NCBI GenBank assembly: GCA_027579435.1
Contig: JANBPK010000812.1
Span: forward strand, 62,001 to 126,000
From: Candolleomyces eurysporus
Lineage: Eukaryota; Basidiomycota; Agaricomycetes; Agaricales; Psathyrellaceae
Direction of reading: 5' to 3'
Length of the DNA: 64,000 nucleotides
Shown: positions 34,093 to 46,659 of the stretch, piece by piece
Position numbering within the stretch: the first letter of the stretch is position 1
Layout of the letters: the number at the start of each line of letters is the position of its first letter
Notes under the pieces: model-generated
Databases searched by the model: none
Told to the model about the DNA's origin: nothing
The model's input: only the letters and a program-made list of their open reading frames with translations
Made by a program: the position numbers and the translations under genes

Positions 34093-34662
34093 GATGAAGC
34101 GATGTGGTATGTGGAAAAGATGTTTGTGTTGCGTTCTCCATTATATAGAATAATCTGGACGTGGTGAAGCAGTGGCCTAAGGAAAGCTTAATCTCGTTTT
34201 CTGGGTGGCTGATGATGCCGACAAGGCTGGGCGACAGCCGAGATCAATTCCTACGATATTGATTTTCTGGAATCATCAACGATCAACCTTCTTTCTCATC
34301 GTCCTCTTTGTTGTCTCAATCCAAGACGACGCAGCTCGAAAACATGCCCTCTGCTATTCTCTATTGTCTTACATTCCAGATCCCTGCCTCTTCGGTTCTC
34401 AGACCGTAGCGGATCTTACATATCACACAGCTGACATCCCACGCACCGAAGTATCCCAATGTGTGTCCTGTGCGTGTCTACTCCGAGTATCTGACAACCC
34501 CATTGACTTTCGCAGATTCTACGGCTTCTGTACCTCAATTCCGTAACACTTGATCACTCCGGTACAAATCTTTCCACCGGCAGCTTTGTAAAATATCGTT
34601 CCGGTGGTTAAAAGGAATCCGCTGGTGATGTTTGTTGAATACAATCCCTTGACTTCTCGATC
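34093..34662. other. Divergent promoter region of gene B and acyl-CoA synthetase
   Basis: It carries AAGCTTAATCTCGTTTTCTGG-type sequence at about 34180-34205, nearly identical to the region upstream of gene A at about 28027-28048. No gene is seen. Confidence 0.5.
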
Positions 34663-37053
34663 ATGGCCAGCTCACAGCCAAAAGTCTACAAATCTCTTCT
34701 CCCACCTGTGCCTGTGCAACGCAGCTCGATATTCACGTTTTTATTCGAGCAAACATACTACAAACACGCTCCTTCGACACCAGCATTCATCGACTTCAAG
34801 ACTGGACAGCAGATAACGCGAGAAGCGGTGAAGAACCTATCCCTGAGGCTAGGATGGGGCCTTCGCAACACAATACAGCTCCCAAGCAGCTCACCTGGAC
34901 ACCCTGACACCCATCTCACACGCGGAGACACCGTCATGTTTGTCAGTCCAAACAGCCTCTCATGGCCACTAGCATTATTTGGGTACGCCCACTCCCTTAT
35001 CTCCGTCACTAGATTCTCAATGTTCCGTCCTATTCGCGACTCTAGATGCGTTGCAGCCGGGCTGAAAATCACGTTGGCTGCTTACAGCTCAACGCCAAGA
35101 GAGCTATCCTGGCAATACCTCGATATCAAACCGAAAGCTATTTTCGTTGCACGTCATCTCGTTCCTATTGTTGAGCAGATGTTCTCACTTATCGGGTCCT
35201 CACCGGAAGAGGCTAAGCGCCGAATATGGATTATGGACACACTGTCCGACGTCGCATTATTGGAAACGCCTGATGTGAATGGAACGATTTCAATAGAGGA
35301 TGGGAGCAATGGAGTGAACGGGCTACATCGACTTGTTGGAAAGAATGCCTTGGAGAGAGAGGAAATGTTCGATGGGAACGACGCAGAGGAAAGCGTTTAC
35401 ATTTGCTACAGCTCAGGGACGACGGTGAGATTGCCCGGACTGTTCTCCATGGAATCATATTGACGGTATCGGTGACTTCTTCCCCAGGGTCGACCCAAAG
35501 GCGTCGAGGTATGTCTTCTCGGACGGATCTGTTCCTTTCGTTCGATACCAATCTTCAATATTGTCAGACGACCCATAAAAACATCGGAACTGTGCTTCTA
35601 ACTACCGAAACGCTCTGGAAGGGCTGTGAAACCGATCAAGATGTGTACATCGCTATGTTGCCGGCGTACCATATGTTCGGTGAGTCCAGGTCGGCTCCCG
35701 TATCCTCAGCTCCTCGTCCTTACACTCTATTTTAGGCTTAGCCGTGCTTATTCATTATCCATTCATGCGAGGCAAACCTGTCGTAATGCTCAACCAAGGC
35801 TTCGAGTCCAAGACGTTCTGCGAAGCCGTGCAGAGGTACCGAGTGACGACTGTGTGTCTCGTGCCCCCAATCATCTTGGAGCTTAGCACCCACCCCGGTG
35901 CGTGATCTTTGTTTCTCGGTCTCCCGTAGTGAACCCAGTTCTGATGAGCATACCCGGCGATTAGTGGTGGACCAGTATGATCTCTCAAGCATCACCAACC
36001 TCACGTCCGGAGCCGCCCCGCTGTCCATTGCGCTTGCGAACAAGTGCCTGGAGCGTCTCGCGACGAGAGGTGCTAAAGCTATCTTGATCCAAGGTAACCC
36101 TCTTGTTGTGAGTTTTACAGGGGTTTGGAGCGCTAATTGATTCATTCCAGGATGCGGCTCGACAGAAACGACGTGCTCTGCCCAAATCGTCGCTCCAGCC
36201 GAGTCAGTGAGGAAGTTTGGTAGCGTTGGACAGCTCGTTCCTACCATGGAAGCTCGGCTCATGGTCGAAGTGGAGTCCCAACCCGGATCCGACTCCAAGG
36301 TCTACAGGGACGCAGAAGAGGGTGAGGAAGGTGAGATGTGGATGAGAGGACCTACGGTGTGCAAAGGATACTTCAACAATCCAGAAGCCAACGCGTCCAC
36401 GTTCACTCCGGATGGGTGGTACAAGTCTGGTGATATCTTGAGATGCGACGAGGATGGGTATTTCTATATCGTCGATCGCAAGAAGGAGATGCTGAAGTAT
36501 AAGGGACATCAGAGTACGTCCATTCATTCCTTTTGCGCCACCTTTCGAAGCTTAGTTCCGATTCACGATACGCAGTTGCACCCGCTGAGCTCGAAGCTAT
36601 ATTATTGGAGCATCCGGAAGTTGGTGACGTTGGTGTTATCGGGATAAAGGATGAGTATTCTGGAGACGAATTGCCCAGGTACGTCTGTCTTGTCGCCGCT
36701 CTCGCTGCCTCCCTTGAACTCGTCTTTCCTAGAGCGTATATCTCACCGAGTGACCCTTCTGCAATCAAAAACAAAAAATCGAAGCTGGAGTTTGAGCAAC
36801 GCGTCGATAAATGGTTCAAAGAGCAGGTATCGCCTATAAAGTATCTGCGGGGAGGCATTCGAGCGCTAAGCGCTATTCCAAAGAGGTTTGTCCTTTCTCG
36901 ACTCGTCAAATGATACAGACGCACTGACTTGTTACTCTCCGTTGGTTTGTTGTGATTAGTGGAACCGGAAAGATTCTTCGAAAAGATCTGCGAGAAATGG
37001 CTCAGCGCGATGTTCGAAAAGCAAAGCGAGGAAAGAAAAATGCTCGTCTGTAG
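34663..37053 (+). CDS. 4-coumarate-CoA ligase-like acyl-CoA synthetase
   Basis: An AMP-forming enzyme that activates an aromatic or fatty acid to its CoA thioester. The exact substrate cannot be read. The model starts at MASSQPKVYKSLLPP and uses about ten exons. The phosphate-binding loop is assembled across introns as YICYSSGTTGRPKGVE. Further motifs are YHMFGLAVL, LTSGAAPLS, GCGSTETTCSA (adenine motif), WYKSGDI (catalytic Asp), and DRKKEMLKYKGHQIAPAELE (hinge). The last short exon provides SGTGKILRKDLRE with the catalytic Lys. The C-terminus is NARL; ARL fits the peroxisomal targeting type 1 pattern, as in plant and fungal 4CL-like peroxisomal ligases. Length is about 550-570 residues, normal for the family. 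Introns are GT-AG. Confidence 0.9.
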
Positions 37054-37182
37054 ACACTTGCCCTGACCCTCGGGGGTATTCGAGTGTTTGAATCGGTATT
37101 TTTTGTAATCTACTTCCAGTCTAGTCTATAGAATCTAACTGGCTCTATCGAACAAAACACGAAGCTAAAGAACAATCGTTCG

Positions 37183-37937
37183 TCAGGAATAATGAATCAC
37201 CGTCTCAAGTGCGACATCTGCCTGCCACACATCCTCAAACACATGATGCAGTTCAACCAATACGAGGTGTTCGAATTGGATAGCGGATACTCCAATTGCA
37301 TAGTCTGGGCTCGTCGGTTTAGCGGTGCGAGCGATCTGGGTACGATAAGCAGGAGAAGGCTTGTTGAGAAGGCGATCAGAAAACATGAGAACGGTCAAGA
37401 CTTGCCTCCATGAACCGACCATAGTTCGTCGCGATCGCAATAGCAAGCTGAGCGCGAGTCATTAGGCCGTTTGGGACGAGTTCAATAGTCCTTGCCCAGT
37501 CAACATGCGGATATCCTGGCCACTACAGAATTTAGGTGAGTGGCCGATATTGAAGCTACCGTTCAGGGTAGCAGAATAATACTTACATGAACCCGAAGTG
37601 TGATCTTCTGCAGACCGGGTTGCGAAAACGCCGGCTCGTTCGCTCCCTGGAGCATCTGAACCAGCGTTGCGACGTTTCGAGCATTCAGCTCCCGCATGGG
37701 CACCCCTTGGATATCGTGGCCAGCGCAGTCGAACGAGATTGAAGGGAGTTGTTTATTCGGAGACCCCGTGGAGACTCTCCATTTTGACCCGGGTATGTGT
37801 GCCGGCTGAGGAAGCCACCTTCGGTGGGGCAGCAGGAAGGTACCAGGAGGCACAACCAGAGCGCATCCAATTGAGGTATACCCGGAGTACTGGTCAACTT
37901 CAAGAGGAGGATGGAGTGGATTTGCAAAAGAGGCCAT
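37183..37937 (-). CDS. Short WPGY-motif family protein, copy 4
   Basis: Exons 37587-37937, 37406-37522 and 37183-37335 encode 206 residues. It is the closest relative of copy 1: MASFANPLHPP at the start, QGVPMRELNARNVATLVQML, WPGYPHVDWARTIELV, MTRAQLAIAIATNYGRFME, and IQFEHLVLVELHHVFEDVWQ. Both introns occupy the same sites as in copy 1. The second intron begins with GC (GAG-gcaagt) where copy 1 has GT. It converges on the acyl-CoA synthetase gene with about 130 bp between stops. Function unknown. Confidence 0.7.
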
Positions 37938-39377
37938 TGCGGAAGAGGGTATTTGCGAAGACGTGGACTGAGGAACCTCCTACCTCGCCCTGGCAATACT
38001 TAAATATGCTCGAAGGCTCTTTCTTCCTCACAGTGCGTTCATATTCGACGTTGCTTTCATCCTTTGAAAGGAGAGCTCAAAGACGAACTCCTGATCCCAG
38101 GCCTTTCATGACGACTAACTTTCTTTGATGAGCGCCTGCGCAGGCCTGGCGCAGGCAGGGTGAAAGAAAATTGAACTCCGCTACTCTGGCAGATCAAGGG
38201 CAACTATGAAAACGCGATTGCTGGATGAATGAAACACTACGGCTTCTCAATCGATGAAAGGCAGTTTAATTGCAGTCCGTGAAAGAACATCAGACACGCG
38301 CCGGGCACGACGTCATGGTTCTCCGATGTACCTTTGATCGTGAGATCAAAAGAAATCCTTTCGACAGGTGTGTATCCCCAAGATGTATGTTCTACAGAGC
38401 TGTGTTTTTCACTTAGCTTGACAAGGTGCTCCCTGGCTCGACTGCACGACCTGGATGTCAGGCCGCGCTCGGATCACGATTTAGATCAATCTTTTAAATA
38501 GCTCCGTGGCTCCGCCTCCAAGTGCTGAGGCATCGCTCGGGCTGCACTTGCAGATCACCGAACGAGCTCAGGGTTCAGCGCTTGGCCTGGACCCATGATC
38601 ATCGTGTTGGCTGCTGAGATGGACAATGGAACCGGCTCCATTAGGACACACTGCCTCACGGGTGCGGAAGACCCGCATTCAAAACAACAGGTAGACGTGA
38701 TGAGTCGCTCCTCAGGTCCGAGCGCAGATAGCACTTAGCAGTAAGTGCTGCCGGCGTCTTCTTCCTCCAACATGCTCCGGCATCGGTATCTCGAAGCGCA
38801 CTCAAAGCCGGATACTACCCAAAACAGTGTAGCGGACTCGGATATTGGGGGAGCAAGTATGTGTAACTGACGGATATCAAGCGTACGAAAACCTAATGAG
38901 CGAAAGGGCAAGGGTTGCCTGAGTTGTCGTGTCCGCAAGCATGGAAACGGTAGCGACAGGCTGAGGTGTGTATGCATGTTGGGCCGTGATATTAACGAAT
39001 AGCCCCCCAGATCCCCACCACATCACAGCTGGCCAGCTGGACTCGTGGTGAAATTACCCATCACAAGGGCGCAATTTACTGGATTGTCACTGTATGGAGC
39101 TGCAGATCTCGGTCAGGGACTTCCTTTCTTCGCCATTGATGCGTCATGCGCGTGTGTCAGTCTCGGGCATGGCCCGAACCCCATGAGTCCTGAGAAGCCT
39201 CTCTGATTCCTATTCCTAGATACGCGTCGGAGTAGTATAAAATGACTTCTTCCAGCAATTCTCGGCAGCAAGCCTGCTCCCCGTCCAAGGGCATAAACCT
39301 CGATCGTCCGCTCCCTCCCTGCGACTCTCCAACAACCTCATACACATTCCAGTAGCTCGCAAGGTTAAACTTGAGGC
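37938..39377. other. Intergenic region
   Basis: No gene is supported. A perfect 12-bp palindrome GCCTGCGCAGGC lies at 38134-38145, followed by a partial repeat of the same bases. Confidence 0.4.
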
Positions 39378-41618
39378 ATGGCCCTCTCCGCTTCTTCCCA
39401 TCTCACCGCAGTCGAGGCACATGTTTCCGAGTCGGATAACTCGACGTTATCGCCCACACCAGATATCGACCTCAAGGATATGAAGAGACAGGTGGAGGAG
39501 AATGTGTACCCCGCAGGGGAGTCGGTTCCAGAGTTCCCCGATGGTGGCTTTTGGGCGTGGTCAACGGTGGCTGGAGCGTGAGTGGACTATCACATCAGCG
39601 GCAACATATGGTTCTCAATTTTTGACAGATTCCTGGTACAGTACTGCACCTTTGGGTACGCATACCTTCCTCACAACACTTGTGGAGCCCGATCTGAAAC
39701 ACAATTGCTGCTTCCATCAGATACATCAATGCGTTTGGTGTCTACCAGGACTACTACGTTCGAATATATCTCACTCATTACACACCGAGTACGATAGGGT
39801 GAGTGCTTCGATTCTTGTGTGACCATATGACGACTTATGATGCTCCCAGATGGATAGGTGGAATGCAGATATTTTTGAACTTTGGGATGGGCGTGGTTAC
39901 TGGCAGATTGTTTGATAGAGGATACTTGTGAGTTCGAGGCTCGAACTTCTCTCACCCTGGGTTTGATACTCATCAATTTGACACTGGCAGTCGTTACCTT
40001 ATGGCCACCAGTATCGTACTTCATGCGATTGCACGTAAGCCAACGCCCAACCAGCTCGTGTTATGGCCGCACTGACGTTTGTCTGCCAGTATTTATGCTC
40101 TCCTTGTCGCACGAAAACAAATATTATCAGGTAAGTGCTGTACTATCCTCGGGCGGACTCTGTTGCGACCTAAAAANTATCTGATGCAGGTATTTTTNAA
40201 CGAACGGTGTGGCATTTGGTGCCGCATCCGGTATCACATATGTACCCAGTATGTTTTCATTACTTCGCAACACGAGGAACTCGACAGCACTAACGTCATG
40301 CCCGTGCTTCCAGGCCTGGGAATAGTATCCCACTACTTCCATCGGAGACGGGCCTTAGCCCTTGGGGTCGTTTCGTCTGGTTCCGCACTAGGTTCGCGCA
40401 TCCTTCGCCTTCTATCCTAACATCCGTTCGCCTTCTCCTCACAAACTTCTTTCAAATTTCGCTCGGTGTGCGGAACATGGCAGGCTGACTTTACTTCTTC
40501 GGTTTGAATAGGCGCTGTGTTAAATCCGATAATGCTCAACAAGCTCTTCAGTGGTCGTATAGGGTTCCACAACGGCATACGCATCAGCGCGGGATTGAAT
40601 GTCTTCTTGCTCCTTCTGTCGTTTACGCTGATGCGTACTCGACTGCCTCCAAAACCAGTCCACCACTTCCCTATCAAACAATGGGTCTTAAAACAGCACG
40701 AGTTCGCTTTGGCCCTGGCTACGTAAGTGCCTCACCTTGAGAATTACTGGCCCTCATACTGACTCAGGACTTGTTTGTCTTCATTAGTTGCATATTCACG
40801 TTCTTTGCCTTGTTCTTCCCTGTGTTCTACTTGCAGCTGAACGCGATCACCCATGGCGTTGACAAGAATATTGCCTTTTATTCTGTAGGTCGCCTCTCTA
40901 GCAACTAACCCCTACCCTTCCCCGAACTTGTCACTCACTTGTGCCGTTCTGTAGCTCTCCATTCTCAACGCATGTAGCGTCATTGGCCGGCTGGTACCCA
41001 ACGCCATCGCTCACAAATTCGGGATATCCAACCTCATCGTTTTATTCACTTTCTTGACTGGAGCCGTCACCCTCACTTTCCCTGCTGTAAAGAACCTTGA
41101 AGGTACTATCCTCTTCGCAATATTCTGGGGATTCGTTTCGGGGGCCTTCATCGCACTCGTACCTGCCTATATCAATATCATGTCCAAAGACCCCAGCGAG
41201 ACGGGCACACGGCTGGGACTGTTCTTCGGAGTGGGATCAATAATTGGATTGTTCGGTAAGAAAGTTCCTTGCACCTCTCTTCCCGTTGGAATGTTCCACA
41301 TGCAGAGTTGAGCGTGCTGACACCTGTCCGCTCTTCAGCTACACCAATTACCGGTGCACTATTGACGGACAATTACCACTGGTTGAAGCCCAGTTTATTC
41401 TCGGGGGTACGTCTTTTGTCATTTCTTCTTGCGTCTCGGCTTGCTTACTCTCCCTTCTCCCATCTCCGATCTCTCCCACGACGCCACATCGTGCGGCGCT
41501 GCTTGCTCGTCGCGTTCATCGGATATTACACGCGTAGATTTGCTTCATGATTGGCGGATTCCTCTCGCTGATTAGCAGAAACATCATCGCGAAGAAGAGA
41601 GGGACGCAGCTCGTCTGA
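39378..41618 (+). CDS. Monocarboxylate-type MFS transporter
   Basis: This is a plasma-membrane or organellar facilitator of the monocarboxylate porter (MCT/Mch) type. The start MALSASSHLTAVEAHV is followed by an acidic cytosolic N-terminus and the family entry motif VPEFPDGGFWAWSTVAGA. Twelve helices are assembled over about thirteen exons, for example INAFGVYQDYY, WIGGMQIFLNFGMGVVTGRL, GLGIVSHYFHRRRALALGVV, and NACSVIGRLVPNAIAHKFGI. ETGTRLGLFFGVGSIIGLFA and a C-terminal KKRGTQLV follow. In exon 7 (40190-40248) the base N at 40198 must be ignored to read VFLTNGVAFGAASGITYVP; with it the frame is lost. The substrate (lactate, pyruvate or related acid) is inferred from the family only. Confidence 0.87.
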
Positions 41619-42849
41619 GACGACTCTCCAAAAATGGGAAGATCTTTTTATGCGTTGCGTAAAGCAACGGCGCGACGACTTCGACCCCTCTTTGCACCTT
41701 CCTCCTCTCTCTTATCTCAGCCATACCGTTTTTGGTTTAAGCATTTAGTACTAGTCATACTCAACTCGAGGAGAACAGCGTGGTTTTACATTGGTACCTT
41801 GCATACCCACTGCCGCTACTCACACATACCTTAGATACCTGCATTATTGGCATTGTTGGACGTGATTTGATTTATTGTTGAGAGAGCATACTGAACAGCG
41901 CAATTGTATTATTAGCCATTCGTTGCATCTACCAGTCTCAAGTAGACGTGAGATCAAACCATTGTGACAAGTCCACTCTTACAGTTCACTAACCTACGAA
42001 CTCAACATTTTTTGGGGGTAAATCGACCATTTGACTCGTGTGAGTCTTCAAAATGTCCTCCTGCAAGAGATCAGAGGGCCGCCGGCCGTGACTCGGATCC
42101 GGTGCTCGTTTGATTTCGAGGACGGTGTTGATCTATTGGTGTAACTTTCGTTTGTCCCCGTGTGACATGAGTCCGGGTGCACTATCGGCGGTGAAATTCT
42201 ATGAGAAGACTCCAGGCCGTGCGCACTGCGTACTATCGGCCTCTCCAATGGCCGGCGTAGCCGCCATGGTATCGGGATATGAAAGGCAAGGGCTTCCAAG
42301 TTATTGTAGAACTGCACGATGAAAATCAAAGCAACGAAGCGTGGAGGGGTTGTTTTTGGAGGGCACTGCGAGGATTTAAAAACAACTGTCGGCGATTCGC
42401 CGCCTTCTTAGTACTTTCCAAACGCTCAGGCTCTTACTTAACCAGTCGCCTCCCGAGCATCGATTCGCCGAGTATCACCTTTTCTTGGCAGCTTCAGATA
42501 GTTCATCGCCGTTTCGAACTTTATCTCTGTGTCACGGTAGACATACAACCGTTATGTACTTGGTGCGGTTCGGGGGAGCAGTAATACGGGGGAGCCCCTA
42601 CCCTTGCATGAGCATCTGTCCATGCAGTATAGCTGTCGTGGCTCTCCTCACAAAATCACCCAGACATTCGTACTGGACCTCGAAGGGTTGAATGGCCGTT
42701 TCCAAGTGCCTGCCGCCACCCAAGACGAAGGTATAAGCCCATTACGAATTCACGAACGCCCGACTCGTCGCTTGAAATGAGCCTGTAGAATGACATATTT
42801 AACATACAGTAGTAAATGAGTGTACAATGGCATATGGAAGAGAAAAGGT
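41619..42849. other. Intergenic region
   Basis: No gene is supported. The right end (from about 42780) is repeated downstream of the second and third F-box units. Confidence 0.4.
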
Positions 42850-44632
42850 TCACAGCCCATCGTATTCCCACAGGAAATCCAACATGTGGATCTCGCTCAA
42901 GTGGCGAGTGCGGGAATCGCCCCTTTGTCCGCCCCCTAAGTTCTGACAGGGATAAGCGAGCTGTCCTGTGAATGCGTCAAGCGACGCGCGATTCGCATAA
43001 CGTAGCCACCAGTACTCTTGAGGTTGCAAATGGGCCAACGCCCACTCTGAACTCTCATTTCCGGAAGACTGCGTGGGGGTCGGGGTCGACATGACTGCGA
43101 AAAAGGATTCGGTTCCACCGTACCTTTCCGCTGGTAGAAAGAGTATGAATAAGCGGTTGGATGAAAGGATGTGATTGCTGCATGTTGGAGCACCAGGCGG
43201 CCAAAACGAAGCACGGTAGGGAGCAGGGCAGGGCTGAATGTATGTGTTTTTCGTGGTTCGACCAACATTTTCGGGTGAGAGATCGACCTCGTATCTCACT
43301 ATTTTGATCGTGGGGACCATCCTTTGATCAGGAGATTGAGTGAAGAAGATAAAATCGCATACATAGGATGACTGAGACTGAAAGTACGATTGTGGGGGGG
43401 TGCAGATGCCTGTGCCAGGTCGGATCCTATCATCGAACGTGAGGCGCGCCGTCAAACTGGGGAACTTCTTTGGAGAGCTGAAGAGTTCGTTCACGTCTCC
43501 GGGGACACGCCATTTGAGGCCCTTAATCCGCCATAGGCTCACTAGAGAGTCGTCTACAACTCCAACGAAGTAATCGTTGACGATGCGAAACTTGATCAAT
43601 TCGTGAGCCATAACCCTGTAGACATTGAGGTGAGAAGTACTAACCGATCCCAAGGCGAAGTCACCGCCAAGCCAGCATTTTGCGTCCAATGTAACAGAAT
43701 AGAGCTCCTCCCGAGCAACGTCACAAATGGTGAGTGAATCACCCTTCAGCAAAGCAACATACCGCCACCCTACTACAAAAAAANGTAACGCCCGCATTGA
43801 AAAGATTCAGGGTCGTGCCACCGATCCGGGGTTCCCATATCTTTCGAATACGACCGTTTTCTGGAAGGGGGCCGACCTCAAATAGTCGGTATCTGCCAGA
43901 GTTCGATTAGAATAGAAGTACATAAAGAAGAAATTGAACATATTCACGTTTCCACCTCGTCATCATCGCGAAACAGGGCACCGAACCTCAGACAGCGGGA
44001 TTGCGCGAGCGGAGCAGTAGTGCTTTGGACCCATGATTCATTTTCAGTCAGAGAGAACGTGTCGACAACTTTGGGATTTTCTTTTTTGAGGTGAGCCGGA
44101 ATCCGGGGGCCTAGGTCCCAAAGAGTAATGACCCTCCACGAATGGCTGATCAAATATCGACCGCCGGGGACCAAGTGAACTCCAGCGAAAGAGTCGCTTT
44201 GGCTTAGTTCCTNGCCCATAGTCCCCTCCAAACGTCCGCTCGATGAAGGGGATCGGGCCATCGAGTCCCATCTTCGCATGGCGACGGACTTTGTTTTGCC
44301 ACAGAGTAGGCCTGAGCGCCGCTCTCTGCAAATCCCGGACCTCCATCTCGTCGATCGGAAAAGATGGTTCGAACACGTCGTTCCGGCGGCACACCTCCCG
44401 TAAAGCCTTCTTCCAGATGTCTTTATCCGACAAAATTTCATGAAGCTGCTTGCATGTCTTCAAAGAGATCCTCAATTAACCACAGGTTATTCGCAGTCTC
44501 AAGCTGGCCTCAACTTACTAGACTCAGTTGCAAAAGCTCGAAAGGCTCGAGGTCGGAGAAGATCTGAAGGTGTAGCTCGTATGGAAGAATCGAAAAGGCG
44601 GAACCAGTTTCAGTATCTGTTTCGGACCCCAT
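42850..44632 (-). CDS. F-box protein, tandem copy 1
   Basis: F-box proteins recruit substrates to SCF ubiquitin ligases via Skp1. Exons 44519-44632, 43948-44457 and 42850-43892 encode 554 residues if the ambiguous bases at 44213 and 43784 are ignored. With them, both later exons go out of frame. The N-terminal F-box is FSILPYELHLQIFSDLEPFE joined over an intron to TCKQLHEILSDKDIWKKAL. The rest is family-specific and resembles a beta-propeller-like substrate domain (SDSFAGVHLVPGGRYLIS, VVGWRYVALLKGDSLTICDV, WRIKGLKWRVPGDVNELFSS). It ends HMLDFLWEYDGL. Copy 2 at 44860-46659 has the same structure. Target unknown. Confidence 0.75.
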
Positions 44633-44859
44633 GGTTCGTGGTGTTAGAGGGCAAAAATAAGCGCAAGAACGATCACAGCAGTGAATGCAGATAGACTGTG
44701 TGAACTCTAAGCCGATTCGGGGTGGCCAGGAAGGGAAGCACGAGATTTCACCCACCTGGGATAGCACTCGACTCATTGTTTGTGATGAGGATTAGGAGAA
44801 TGTAACATATTTGACATACTAGTAGACCACTGCAGAGTGGCATATGGAAGAGGAAGAGT

Positions 44860-46659
44860 TCACAGCCCATCGTATTCCGACAGAAAATCCAACATGTGGA
44901 TCTCATTCAAGTGGCGAAAGTCTGAATTGCCCACCTTTATTGCTCTTATCAAGCCACAGGGGTAAGCAAACTGCCCCGTGAATGGGTCAAGTGACCCTCG
45001 ATAAGTACGGCACCTGCTTCCACACCAGTGTTTTAGACCCTGCGAATGGGCGTACGTCAACTCTGAACTGTGATCTCCAGAAGGCTGCGTGGAGGTCGGG
45101 GTCGACATGATTGCGAAAAAGGATTCCTCGTTTTGAAGAAACAGCATGAATAAGCGATTGAATGACGGGATGTAGTTGCTGGATGTTGTCGCATCGTGCA
45201 GCTGAGAGCTACTATGCAAGGGAGCAGAGCATGGCTGATCGTAGACGTGCTTCGTGATTCGACCGACATTTTCGGGTGAGAGATCGACCTTGCATCTCAC
45301 TATCTCGATCCTGGCGGCGGTCTGTCGATCGGGAGACCGATTGAAGGCGATGAAATCGCATACATACGATGACGGTGATTGGAAGTACGATTGTGGGGGG
45401 ACGCAGATGTCTGGATGATGTCGGATCCTCTCATCCAATGAAAGATGCAGCCTCAAATTGGGTGACTCCTTTGGGGAGCTGAAGAGCTCCTCCACGCTTC
45501 CAAGAACATGCCAACTAAGCTCCTCAATTCGCCATAGGTACACTTGAGAGTCATCTGCAATTCCAACGAAGTACTCGTTCACAATACGAAACTTGATCAA
45601 TTCGTTAGTTGATACCTTGTAGACATCTAGTTTTAAAACATTGAACACTAACCGATTGCAAGCCGAAGCCATCAAACTTCTGGCATTTCGCGTCCAATGT
45701 AACAGAATAGAACTCCTCCCGGGAAACGTCGCAAATAGTGAGTGAATCCCCCTTCAGCAAAGCAACATACCGCCACCCTACTACAGAAAAGGCAACACCA
45801 GCGTCGAAAAGATTCAGGGTTGTGGCACCAATCCGGGGCCCCCATATCTTTCGAATACGACCGTTTTCTGGAAGGGGGCCAACCTCAAATAGTCGGTATC
45901 TGCCAAATTTTGATTAGAAGAGAAGCACGTAGCGTAGAAATCGAACATATTCACGTTACCGCTTCGCTGTCTGGATGGCAAAGCAGGGAACCAAACCTCA
46001 GACAACGGGATTGGGAGAGCGGAGCAGTAGTGCTCTTGACCTGCAACCCAGTTCCAGTCAGGGAGAACGTGTCGACAACCTTGGGATTTTCTTTTCTGAG
46101 GCGAGCAGGAAAACGAGGGCCCATGTCCCATAGGGTAACGAACTTTTCCGAGTGGCTGAGGAGATATCGACCGCCTGGGACCACGTGTACTCTGTCGAAA
46201 GAGTCGCTCTGGCTCAGTCCCGGCCCGTATTGTCCCCCGAACGTGCGCTCAATGGAAGAGATCGGGATATTGGGTTCCATCCTTGCATGGCGACGGACCT
46301 TGTTTTGCCATAGAGTAGGCCCGAGCGTCGTTCTCTGCAATTCCCTGACCTCCATCTCGTTGAGCAGAAAAGACGGCTCAAAAACGTCGCTCCGGCGACA
46401 CATCTCGCGTATTACCTCCCTCCAAACTTCTTTTTCTGACAAAATTCCAAGAAGCTGCTTGCATGTCTGTCGGGAGAACCTCTATTAACCACTGTTTGTT
46501 CGCAATTTCAAGTTGGTCTAAACTTACCTGGCTTAATTGTAAAAGATCTAAAGGATGGAGATCAAAAAAGATTCGAAGGTGTAGCTCGTGGGGCAGCGTC
46601 AGAAAGGGCGAGTTCGTTCCAGTAGTTCCGTCGTGTGCCATAGTTCTGTCGTGTTCCAT
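44860..46659 (-). CDS. F-box protein, tandem copy 2
   Basis: Exons 46528-46659, 45955-46466 and 44860-45899 encode about 548 residues, starting MEHDRTMAHDGTTG with the F-box at FLTLPHELHLRIFFDLHPLD. The same landmarks as copy 1 appear: LWQNKVRRHARM, IERTFGGQYGPGLSQSDSF, VVGWRYVALLKGDSLTICDV, and HMLDFLSEYDGL. In exon 3 the frame is kept only if 45616-45652 is removed as a 37-nt intron (gttagt...acaag). Copy 1 reads straight through the same place, and the two differ by 7 nt there. Such a short intron is doubtful, so this copy may instead carry a frameshift. Substrate unknown. Confidence 0.68.

Noticed and set aside
38134..38158. Palindromic GCCTGCGCAGGC followed by a partial repeat
   Set aside because: Noted as a possible protein-binding palindrome, but it is isolated, GC-rich and without a promoter context, so no function is claimed.
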